From the NCBI GenBank assembly GCA_947623455.1, contig OX392532.1, positions 3,472,001-3,536,000 on the forward strand: 64,000 nt of DNA, read 5' to 3'. Source of the DNA: Mimachlamys varia. Lineage: Eukaryota; Mollusca; Bivalvia; Pectinida; Pectinidae. The notes below the pieces were generated by a model. The model ran no database searches, had not been told where the DNA came from, and worked only from the letters and a program-made list of their open reading frames with translations. The translations under genes and the position numbers were made by a program. Within the stretch, counting starts at the first letter, position 1. Each line of letters opens with the position of its first letter. Shown piece after piece: positions 22,301-34,300 of this stretch.

Positions 22301-25300
22301 ATATATGTATGATCACGGACTTAGAAAGTCTAATCTAAATCCGTGGTATGATGTACCGCTATATAAAACAAACCCTGAAGGCTAGATGTATGACACTAGA
22401 TGTTTTGCTGACATAACCTTTGAGTTGCAATAATATTATTAATAATATTAATGGACACAAGCATATATATATGAATAAGTTCATTTATCTCGTGGTTGAA
22501 TAAGCATCATGAACCCAGTGTTCATCCATTCCGGATTGAAATGTTCTGACTACTGATGACTAAGTAACTACAGCATCTGGAAGAAGTTCGAATGGTAATA
22601 CCTACATGCATATTTCAAAATATGAATAACAAAAACGTTTTTTAACTATCAACATTAGGCCTTTTCTACTAAAACAAGACTGATGAAATGACATTGATGT
22701 CTGTCAAAGTGGGTCGATTGTTTGAGAAGAGTATCGATTTGAAATTCAATATAGAGGTGTTATTATTTTCGTACATTTGTATTTAAATCATGTCTTCTGA
22801 TGTTGCTTACTTAATTCAGGATTTTAAAAGATATTTGATTGAAGTCGCTTTTTAGTGGGACCGCTTGAGTTCCGTATTTTGTTTATTTGATCAAGATATC
22901 TTGGAACGATAAGTTATCTATTGCGGTATTTTGCAACACATTATGGCGACCGGATTCTGTAGTGATCAACACAATAAAAACAATTTTGTCGCATTCTCAG
23001 TTTTCTTAATTCACAAGCCTCGTCGCACATTTCCCTCGTGTTGCTGCCAAAAAAAAAAACGCTTAAAATACCATTTTTAGCTTTATTTCAAACATTCAAA
23101 TGATCCGAAATGGCGTTTTCTAAATTTTGAACCATTGTAAAACATATCCAGATTCATCATTTTTCATTGACGCTAAAATTGGAGCGGTAATATTTTACTT
23201 TTATTTTATTTTTCCAAAATAGGAGCGGTAAATCTGACGAACACTAAATCAAATTGGTATGGCCTTAAGGACATTTCATTATCAATTAGAAACACGTAAA
23301 TTTTAATATTTTTTCAATTTATGTTTTTCAAGAAATTCTCTGTGGCCTATTGAAATTTTAGAATATTCCTGGTTCTTGGTAATTGAACATGTCCATGTAT
23401 GGTAAGATTTGATATACAGAGTGTTTTACACATTTTAGACAAGAGTAAAAGTTTGAAATATTGCAACTAAAATAAGTGATCAAGAAATGCTTCCAATAAT
23501 AATTGAATCTTTCATTAATGTTGAGTTTTTACAGACTGTAAAATGTACAGAAAGTTGTAATTGAAATTGAAAAAAATAAAACATTTCATAAATGATGCCA
23601 TTTTTGTCCTTACAAAAAAAGATGTCAAAACTACAAAAAAAAATGTGTCATAATCATACAAATTAATCAACTTCTATGCATTAGTGGTGGATCTTATTGG
23701 TTTTATATATTATGTAAAACCAATTGTAAGTGAAATTTTTTATTCTTCGATTTCTTATATGGACATTTACTGTGTATTGACATTCTGTATTTTCAAAAGT
23801 TGAGACACAAAAATTAACAGCAAAAATTTCATACCAGACAGGTACTGGCCACCAGGCCTGCATGATCAGACCATGAAAGGGAAAACAATTTGAACTCTTG
23901 TTAAAGTGAACTCCCAAATATTCTATGATGAATATAATAATAATAATAATTAATAATTCAAGGTTCTTATATACCGCTTTATCACAACTTGAAGGTCGCC
24001 TGAAAGTGGTTTACAAATAATTATCCGTGGTTAAAGGGCCTTAGCAACCAACCAATATCGTTCTCAACTCTCTGGGGAACATACGTGTGCTTGCCATCTC
24101 GGCGCTCACAGCTAGCATTATCTACATTTTCTTGCACTGCCCAACCATGTACTCATTTACAGCTGTGTAGACTGAAACAAGCAGAGTAAAGTATATTGCT
24201 CAAGGATACAACACAAGTGCCGTGACCTGGACTCAAACTTGCAACCCTTCGATAACAAGAGCCGGCTCCTACCAGTAAACCACAGTACCTCCGACTATGC
24301 TACAACTATATTGTGTGCACCAAATATTGACAACATTTTCTTAAAGCAATTTTACCTCAAGTAATATACTTCAAAAAATGCATGACAAATTTACAGAGCC
24401 TTATTTTGATCTTTTACAAATTTTAATTAATGAGCTCTTTGAAGTCAAAAGACATTATAATTTGCTGTAATATAAAACACTTTACTTTTGCAGTAAGAGG
24501 GACATAAATGCCGCCAATTTTATGATGCATGAGATGCATTGTAAACGGCACATCTCACTATGTAAACACTGCCAGGAGCCCATCCCTAAGGCAGAAATGG
24601 ACATCCATTTTGAGGAAAGCCATGCCAAAATAAACTGTGAAAAATGTCACCAGTCAGTAGAGAAAATGAATTTGGAACAACATGAGGTATGTACACCACT
24701 AGGCGTTTCTTTGGTATCTGTGTACTCACAGAAGAGCAATTTGTTTTAGGATTGAAAATTTTAACCAAACATAAAGCTAATATAGCCAAACTGTGGTAAA
24801 ATAAGTAACATGCAAGTAATAGATATTTTAAGACCCGAGTATTTATCAAAATTGTGAGGAACTCTTAAGAAGTATTTCAAGTAATATGAACTGATAGTCA
24901 CATATAGTATCCTCCAAAAATAAAGAATTTTATAAACTTATATAAATTTTATTTACATGATTCTCATCAATTTTATTCTCAGGAGCAAGAATGTCCAAAA
25001 CGTCAAATGAAGTGTGCTTATTGTGAAATGGATGTGGCTCAACAGGATCTTGAGGCACATCTAGGTTACTGTGGCACACGAACAGAACCTTGTGCTCGCT
25101 GTGGCCAGTACATCATGATCAAGGATCAGGTTAAACATGAGGACAGTAATTGTACATACCCACAGCCCAAACCAACTAATAGCAGGGAAAATAATAGACA
25201 GTTGTCCAATGGAAATGGTTCTACCAGCAATGGGGAAGGCGTCGGTGCAGCCTTTTCTGATGATATGTTATTTGGCACAGGGGAAATCAATTCCTTTGAG

Positions 25301-28300
25301 TTTAAGGAGATTCAGAGGATTCTAACAAAGCCTGAAATCAGCGGGGCAGCGGAAGGTCAAAGGGTTCGAGGGAGTCAACAAAGGGAAACCGAAAAACCAA
25401 AAAAGGCAACTGGAAAGAAATCGAATGACAAAAATAAAAAATCTGATCTAAATCGACTAAGAGGTAATTTAAGGCTAAAATTGTGTACTGTGAGAGAAGG
25501 GATATATTGCATGTTGAAGCATAAAAGATGTAAATTTGTGTATGATTGTATATATCTATACAATGTATGTATGATTGTAGAATCTAGAAAGTAATATCGA
25601 CAGTATGATTCACTATATGTACTTGATCAGTATTGGGATAGATACTGAGCATATCTATTAGTTTGTTTTCAAAATTTGTTTCAGCCTGGAAAACCCCAAG
25701 AAAATTGAAGTGGGTATATATACATTGAAACCCCAGTTACTTGAGCCCGGTTTCCTTGAATACCCCTTGTCAAACAGTTAGTTTGGTCCTGACCAAGTGC
25801 GCACATATTCAACCAACCTCAGATTACTCGAATACCATATATTCCTCGAACTATTGATCAGGTCCCAGGAGTTTGAGTAATTATATAAGTGGGCCTGTAT
25901 GTATGATTGTGTACAATGTATGATTGTATACTATGTAATATAGTGTACAATGTAAGATAGTGTACAATGTATGATTGTGTGCAATGTATGATTGTATACA
26001 ATGTATGATTGTATACAATGTATGATTGTATACAATGTATGATTGTGTACAATGTATGATTGTGTACAATGTATTATTGTATACAATGTATGATTGTGTA
26101 CAATGTATGATTGTATACAATGTATGATTGTATACAATGTATGAATGTCTACAATGTATGATTGTATACAATGTATGATTGTGTACAATGTATGATTCAA
26201 TACAATGTATGATTGTATACAATGTATGATTGTGTACAATGTATGATTCAATACAATGTATGATTGTGTACAATGTAAGGTTGTATACAGTGTATGATTG
26301 TATACAAGGTATGATTAACTAGATTATTTACCATGCCTGTATTTTGTTATTAGAACAGGCCAGCAGTAGCCAGTCAGACACAGGACCAGCCTACAACGAG
26401 GAACAGGACCGACTTCTGGCTCTGGCTCTATCAGAAGACCTGCAGAATGATGAAGGCATTGACCAGTACATACGGAACATCGATAAACCCAGAGTCTCCC
26501 TCACTCCGGACAGTCCCCTGTATGAGGACGGCTTCGGAAATCCAGCCAACTTACACTCAAGTTTTGGAGGCAAGTCTTGATTGAACTCTGAATTAAAAAA
26601 TTTGCGAAATGTATCACCTTAACCTTTTCAGATCAAAAGTAGTACCAGTAATATCAATATAAACATACTTGAGTGTTTAGAGTTCATTTGAAACTTGACA
26701 CACAAGATTGTTTATGTATAGACTTCATTGTTTGTAGATGAAATTTTATAAACAAGACCTTTTAAGCCTTCTGTTGTTTCATTTTTTTGAAGTTGAATGA
26801 TACAGAATATTTGACATTATTGACCTCAAGTATCCTGGTACCTCAATCTATAAAGTCAGCATTTCTTATTGCTGTGACTGCAGCCGTCGGGATTGTGAGA
26901 TATGTTTAAGTATAATGTTTGTTTACAGATCTGTCAGTGCTGCCTTGTGAGTTTTGTGGCCAGGCTGTTCCAGTGGATGATCTTGTTATACATCAGGTAC
27001 CTACACTTATTGTATAATGTTGTAAACAACTGTCTGTGTTCCCTTTAAATATTACAGTACATACATACATTAATAATGTTAAGTATGTGTTTTACTGGCA
27101 GCTGCAGTTTAAGGTGTTATATGATTATACAAAGTAGTGTTGAATAAAAAAAGTTACCAAAAAATTGAATTTCTATGATATAAGAAAGGTCCATATCTAG
27201 AAAACTAACAAATATTAACGTTTATGAAAACTTAGGTGATCAGATAAATATTGTGATCTGATTTCTATAATATGTGTAAATGAATTCACATAAATGGTAG
27301 ATAGATATATATATATATATCAATTCAGTTTTGTTTTTTATCTTCAAAGGATTGTAGAAAACATTCATAAAGACACATATAGATCTAGTTCCATTTCCCC
27401 AGATACTCTGTGATAGGATAATACAGCTCGGTTCCTACATTACCATTTCCCCAGATACTCTGTGATAGGATAATACAGCTCAGCTCCTACATTACCATTT
27501 CCCCAGATACTCTGTAATAGGATAATACAGCTCAGCTCCTACACTACCATTTCCCTAGATACTCTGTGGTAGGATAATACAGCTCAGCTCCTACATGTAC
27601 ACTACCATTTCCCCAGATACTCTGTGATAGGATAATACAGCTCAGCTCCTACACTACCATTTCCCCAGATACTCTGTGATAGGATAATACAGCTCAGCTC
27701 CTACACTACCATTTCCCCAGATACTCTGTGGTAGGATAATACAGCTCGGTCCCTACACTATCATTTCCCCAGATACTCTGTGATAGGATAATACAGCTCG
27801 GTTCCTACATGTACACTATCATTTCCCCAGATACTCTGTGGTAGGATAATACAGCTCAGTTCCTACACTACCATTTCCCCAGATACTCTGTGATAGGATA
27901 ATACAGCTCGGTTCCTACACTACCATTTCCCCAGATACTCTGTGATAGGATAATACAGCTCGGTTCCTACACTACCATTTCCCCAGATACTCTGTAGTAG
28001 GATAATACAGCTCAGCTCCTACATTACCATTTCCCCAGATACTCTGTGATAGGATAATACAGCTCGGTTCCTACACTACCATTTCCCCAGATACTCTGTG
28101 ATAGGATAATACAGCTCGGTTCCTACATGTACACTATCATTTCCCCAGATACTCTGTGATAGGATAATACAGCTCGGTTCCTACACTACCATTTCCCCAG
28201 ATACTCTGTAATAGGATAATACAGCTCAGCTCCTACACTACCATTTCCCCAGATACTCTGTGATAGGATAATACAGCTCGGTTCCTACACTACCATTTCC

Positions 28301-31300
28301 CCAGATACTCTGTGATAGGATAATACAGCTCGGTTCCTACACTACCATTTCCCCAGATACTCTGTGATAGGATAATACAGCTCGGTTCCTACACTACCAT
28401 TTCCCCAGATACTCTGTGATAGGATAATACAGCTCGGTTCCTACACTACCATTTCCCCAGATACTCTGTGATAGGATAATACAGCTCGGTTCCTACACTA
28501 CCATTTCCCCAGATACTCTGTAGTAGGATAATACAGCTCAGCTCCTACATTACCATTTCCCCAGATACTCTGTGATAGGATAATACAGCTCGGTTCCTAC
28601 ATGTACACTATCATTTCCCCAGATACTCTGTTATAGGATAATACAGCTCGGTTCCTACACTACCATTTCCCCAGATACTCTGTGATAGGATAATACAGCT
28701 CAGCTCCTACACTACCATTTCCCCAGATACTCTGTGATAGGATAATACAGCTTGGTTCCTACACTACCATTTCCCTAGATACTCTGTGATAGGATAATAC
28801 AGCTCGGTTCCTACATTACCATTTCCCCAGATACTCTGTGATAGGATAATACAGCTCGGTTCCTACACTACCATTTCCCTAGATACTCTGTGATAGGATA
28901 ATACAGCTCAGCTCCTACATTACCATTTCCCCAGATACTCTGTGATAGGATAATACAGCTCGGTTCCTACATGTACACTATCATTTCCCCAGATACTCTG
29001 TGATAGGATAATACAGCTCAGCTCCTACACTACCATTTCCCTAGATACTCTGTGATAGGATAATACAGCTCGGTTCCTACATGTACACTACCATTTCCCC
29101 AGATACTCTGTGATAGGATAATACAGCTCAGCTCCTACACTACCATTTCCCCAGATACTCTGTGATAGGATAATACAGCTCGGTTCCTACATTACCATTT
29201 CCCCAGATACTCTGTGATAGGATAATACAGCTCGGTTCCTACACTACCATTTCCCCAGATACTCTGTGATAGGATAATACAGCTCGGTTCCTACATGTAC
29301 ACTATCATTTCCCCAGATACTCTGTGATAGGATAATACAGCTCGGTTCCTACACTACCATTTCCCCAGATACTCTGTGATAGGATAATACAGCTCGGTTC
29401 CTACACTACCATTTCCCCAGATACTCTGTGATAGGATAATACAGCTCGGTTCCTACATGTACACTACCATTTCCCCAGATACTCTGTGATAGGATAATAC
29501 AGCTCGGTTCCTACACTACCATTTCCCCAGATACTCTGTGATAGGATAATACAGCTCGGTTCCTACATGTACACTATCATTTCCCCAGATACTCTGTGAT
29601 AGGATAATACAGCTCAGCTCCTACACTACCATTTCCCCAGATACTCTGTGGTAGGATAATACAGCTCGGTTCCTACACTACCATTTCCCCAGATACTCTG
29701 TGATAGGATAATACAGCTCGGTTCCTACACTACCATTTCCCCAGATACTCTGTGATAGGATAATACAGCTCGGTTCCTACACTACCATTTCCCCAGATAC
29801 TCTGTGATAGGATAATACAGCTCGGTTCCTACACTACCATTTCCCCAGATACTCTGTGATAGGATAATACAGCTCGGCTCCTACACTACCATTTCTTCAG
29901 ATACTCTGTGATAGGATAATACAGCTCGGTTCCTACATGTACACTATCATTTCCCCAGATACTCTGGGATAGGATAATACAGCTCGGCTCCTACACTACC
30001 ATTTCCCCAGATACTCTGTGATAGGATAATACAGCTCGGTTCCTACATGTACACTACCATTTCCCTAGATACTCTGTGGTAGGATAATACAGCTCAGCTC
30101 CTACACTACCATTTCCCCAGATACTCTGTGATAGGATAATACAGCTCGGTTCCTACACTACCATTTCCCCAGATACTCTGTGATAGGATAATACAGCTCG
30201 GTTCCTACACTACCATTTCCCCAGATACTCTGTGATAGGATAATACAGCTCAGCTCCTACACTACCATTTCCCTAGATACTCTGTGATAGGATAATACAG
30301 CTCAGCTCCTACACTACCATTTCCCTAGATACTCTGTGATAGGATAATACAGCTCGGTTCCTACATGTACACTATCATTTCCCCAGATACTCTGTGATAG
30401 GATAATACAGCTCAGCTCCTACACTACCATTTCCCCAGATACTCTGTAATAAGATAATACAGCTCAGCTCCTACATTACCATTTCCCCAGATACTCTGTG
30501 ATAGGATAATACAGCTCAGCTCCTACACTACCATTTCCCCAGATACTCTGTGATAGGATAATACAGCTCAGCTCCTACACTACCATTTCCCCAGATACTC
30601 TGTAATAGGATAATACAGCTCGGTTCCTACACTACCATTTCCCCAGATACTCTGTAATAGGATAATACAGCCCGGCTCCTATATTACCATTTCCCCAGAT
30701 TCTCTGTAATAGGGTAATACAGCTCGGTTCCTACATTACCATTTCCCCAGATACTCTGTGATAGGATAATACAGCTCGGTTCCTACATGTACACTATCAT
30801 TTCCCCAGATACTCTGTGATAGGATAATACAGCTCGGTTCCTACATGTACACTATCATTTCCCCAGATACTCTGTGATAGGATAATACAGCTCGGTTCCT
30901 ACACTACCATTTCCCCAGATACTCTGTGATAGGATAATACAGCTCGGTTCCTACACTACCATTTCCCCAGATACTCTGTGATAGGATAATACAGCTCGGT
31001 TCCTACACTACCATTTCCCCAGATACTCTGTGATAGGATAATACAGCTCGGTTCCTACATGTACACTATCATTTCCCCAGATACTCTGTGGTAGGATAAT
31101 ACAGCTCGGTTCCTACACTACCATTTCCCCAGATACTCTGTGATAGGATAATACAGCTCGGTTCCTACACTACCATTTCCCCAGATACTCTGTGATAGGA
31201 TAATACAGCTCGGTTCCTACATGTACACTATCATTTCCCCAGATACTCTGTGATAGGATTATACAGCTCAGCTCCTACACTACCATTTCCCCAGATACTC

Positions 31301-34300
31301 TGTGGTAGGATAATACAGCTCGGTTCCTACATGTACACTATCATTTCCCCAGATACTCTGTGATAGGATAATACAGCTCGGCTCCTACACTACCATTTTC
31401 CCAGATACTCTGTGATAGGATAATACAGCTCGGTTCCTACACTACCATTTCCCCAGATACTCTGTGATAGGATAATACAGCTCGGTTCCTACATGTACAC
31501 TATCATTTCCCCAGATACTCTGTGATAGGATAATACAGCTCAGCTCCTACACTACCATTTCCCCAGATACTCTGTGATAGGATAATACAGCTCGGTTCCT
31601 ACACTACCATTTCCCCAGATACTCTGTGATAGGATAATACAGCTCGGTTCCTACATGTACACTATCATTTCCCCAGATACTCTGTGATAGGATAATACAG
31701 CTCAGCTCATACACTACCATTTCCCCAGATACTCTGTGATAGGATAATACAGCTCGGTTCCTACACTACCATTTCCCCAGATACTCTGTGATAGGATAAT
31801 ACAGCTCGGTTCCTACATGTACACTATCATTTCCCCAGATACTCTGTGATAGGATAATACAGCTCAGCTCCTACACTACCATTTCCCTAGATACTCTGTG
31901 GTAGGATAATACAGCTCAGCTCCTACACTACCATTTCCCCAGATACTCTGTAATAGGATAATACAGCTCAGCTCCTACACTACCATTTCCCTAGATACTC
32001 TGTGGTAGGATAATACAGCTCGGTTCCTACACTATCATTTCCCTAGATACTCTGTGGTAGGATAATACAGCTCGGCTCCTATATTACCATTTCCCCAGAT
32101 TCTCTGTAATAGGGTAATACAGCTCGGCCCCTACACTACCATTTAAAATAAATCTGAAAGGAATGAAATTCAAAACTGCAATTAATTGTGGCGACAGCAA
32201 ATTCACTTACTTTTTTTACCAATTAGCTAGGGATAATGTGCTGACTAACTTTATTTCAACATATGCCTCCACTTGTTGTTTATAAATTTTCTATAACTGA
32301 TCCATACAGAGAATGATATTAAGTGTTGGTATGTTATTTCAGAGCACCTGTATAGAAGATCCCCTGAGTTCTCTGATGCCCCAGGCAGCTTCCTCAGACA
32401 CCCCGACCCAGGAACAGTTGGGGGACAACCGATACCGGGGAGCTGCCCCCGAGTCTAGACAGCCTCCACCAATCATCAACAACCTTGTGCCCGAGTCCTC
32501 CGCTCCCCAACAGTGGTGAGTTAGCCATCTGGTACTCAACATATCGCCATACAATAATTATTTATAGAAGCAGACATGTTTTATGACAATTTAAGTGGTA
32601 TATTGTTATCTCTTTCTTAGCTGTCAACTTTAAATGGTGGATTTGGTTTATAGGTCAGTTTCACGTTCCTCTTTGACCCAAAAATACTGACATTTTGTTA
32701 TTTATTGATGGTAATTTTTTTTAACTTGTGAAATCTGGGACAATAATATCAATTCTTCACCTATCTGCAGGCTTGAACAAATGATCTCACCCGAGGACGA
32801 GAATTTTGTTAATTTATATTGATGGTAACTGGTGAAATCTGGGACAATAATATATATATATCAATTCCTCACCTATCTGCAGGCTTGAACAAATAATCTC
32901 ACCTGAGGACGAGAATTTTGTTAATTTATATTGATGGTAACTGGTGAAATCTGGGACAATAATATATATATATCAATTCTTTGCTCATGTGCAGGTTTGA
33001 ACAAATGATCTCACCAGAGGACGAGAATTTCGCTGAAGATTTCCTGCTGCCCTGTGAATTCTGTGAGGAGTTGTTTCCCCATGAAATCTTAGTACAACAC
33101 CAGGTAAACTAATCCTGAAGTACTTTGATATTAGTTGTATTTCACTTGAGGAATATTTGTGTTATATTTGCGTTCCAACTACAATCTGCAAATTCTGAAC
33201 ACCAGCGAAATAATTGTAAAACATCACTGATGTTATGGAGAATTGTTGTTTCATTACATGGTAGGAAGAATAACTCTTTAACGCTACATCAATTTGAAGT
33301 ATAATTTAACCAACCGTAAAATAGAAGTTGTGAAAAGAGTCATATTCCAATAACAGATGCACTAACTTAATTGCCTTTTTCACAATGCACAATTTCCATT
33401 GCAGCCACCGAGCATGTAGTGATTTTATAGCGCACATTTGTGCACACAATCATCGTTGGGTGTATAAGTGATATTTAACTCCCACTGATATGATCTGTAA
33501 ACAAAAACCGAAATATTGACCAGATAAATTTTTAGCACTATGCAGCATTTTAGATAAAAGTTCATTTAATGTTGTTGCAACAGCTATCTCCTTGACATTT
33601 GACTTTTGTCACCCTGAGGTGGCCAAGTGAAGGTATAGTATAGTGAGATGTCCACTGTTGTAGGGGGATGATACCAATAAGGTGCTGAATTATTAGGTTG
33701 TTTGAATGGATGACCTTGATCAATCCACCTCAAGGTTACACGGATCATACTTTGTCAGCGTTTCATTACAATGTTTGAATTGTTTAGGAAGTTGAACAAA
33801 AATATCAGCGATGAGATGTGTGTGCTGGTTGTTTTAGGTTGTTTGTACTACTGACAGTGGTACCCATGGTTACACCTTCCTCTGTAGTGATGAGATGTGT
33901 GTGATGGTTGTTTTAGGTTGTTTGTACTACTGACAGTGGTAGCCCTTGGTTACACCTTCCTGTGTAGTGATGAGATGTGTGTGATTGTTGTTTTAGGCTG
34001 TTTGTACTACTGACAGTGGTAGCCCTTGGTTACACCTTCCTCTGTAGTGATGAGATGTGTGTGATGGTTTTTTTAGGCTGTTTGTACTACTGACAGTGGT
34101 ACCCATGGTTTTCACCTTCCACTGTAGTGATGAGATGTGTGTAATGGTTGTTTTAGGCTGTTTATACTGCTGACAGTGGTACCCATGGTTACACCTTCCT
34201 CTATAGTGATGAGATGTGTGTGATGGTTGTTTTAGGCTGTTTATACTGCTGACAGTGGTACCCATGGTTACACCTTCCTCTGTAGTGATGAGATGTGTGT

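Noticed and set aside
25858..26273. Minus-strand open frames of 64-130 codons (MYTIIHC repeats)
   Set aside because: They are translations of the 17-18-bp minisatellite; all frames stay open because the unit lacks stops, and there is no start or splice context.
27392..32145. CRISPR-like appearance of a long regular repeat
   Set aside because: There are no unique spacers between repeats and the context is a eukaryotic intron; it is a head-to-tail minisatellite.
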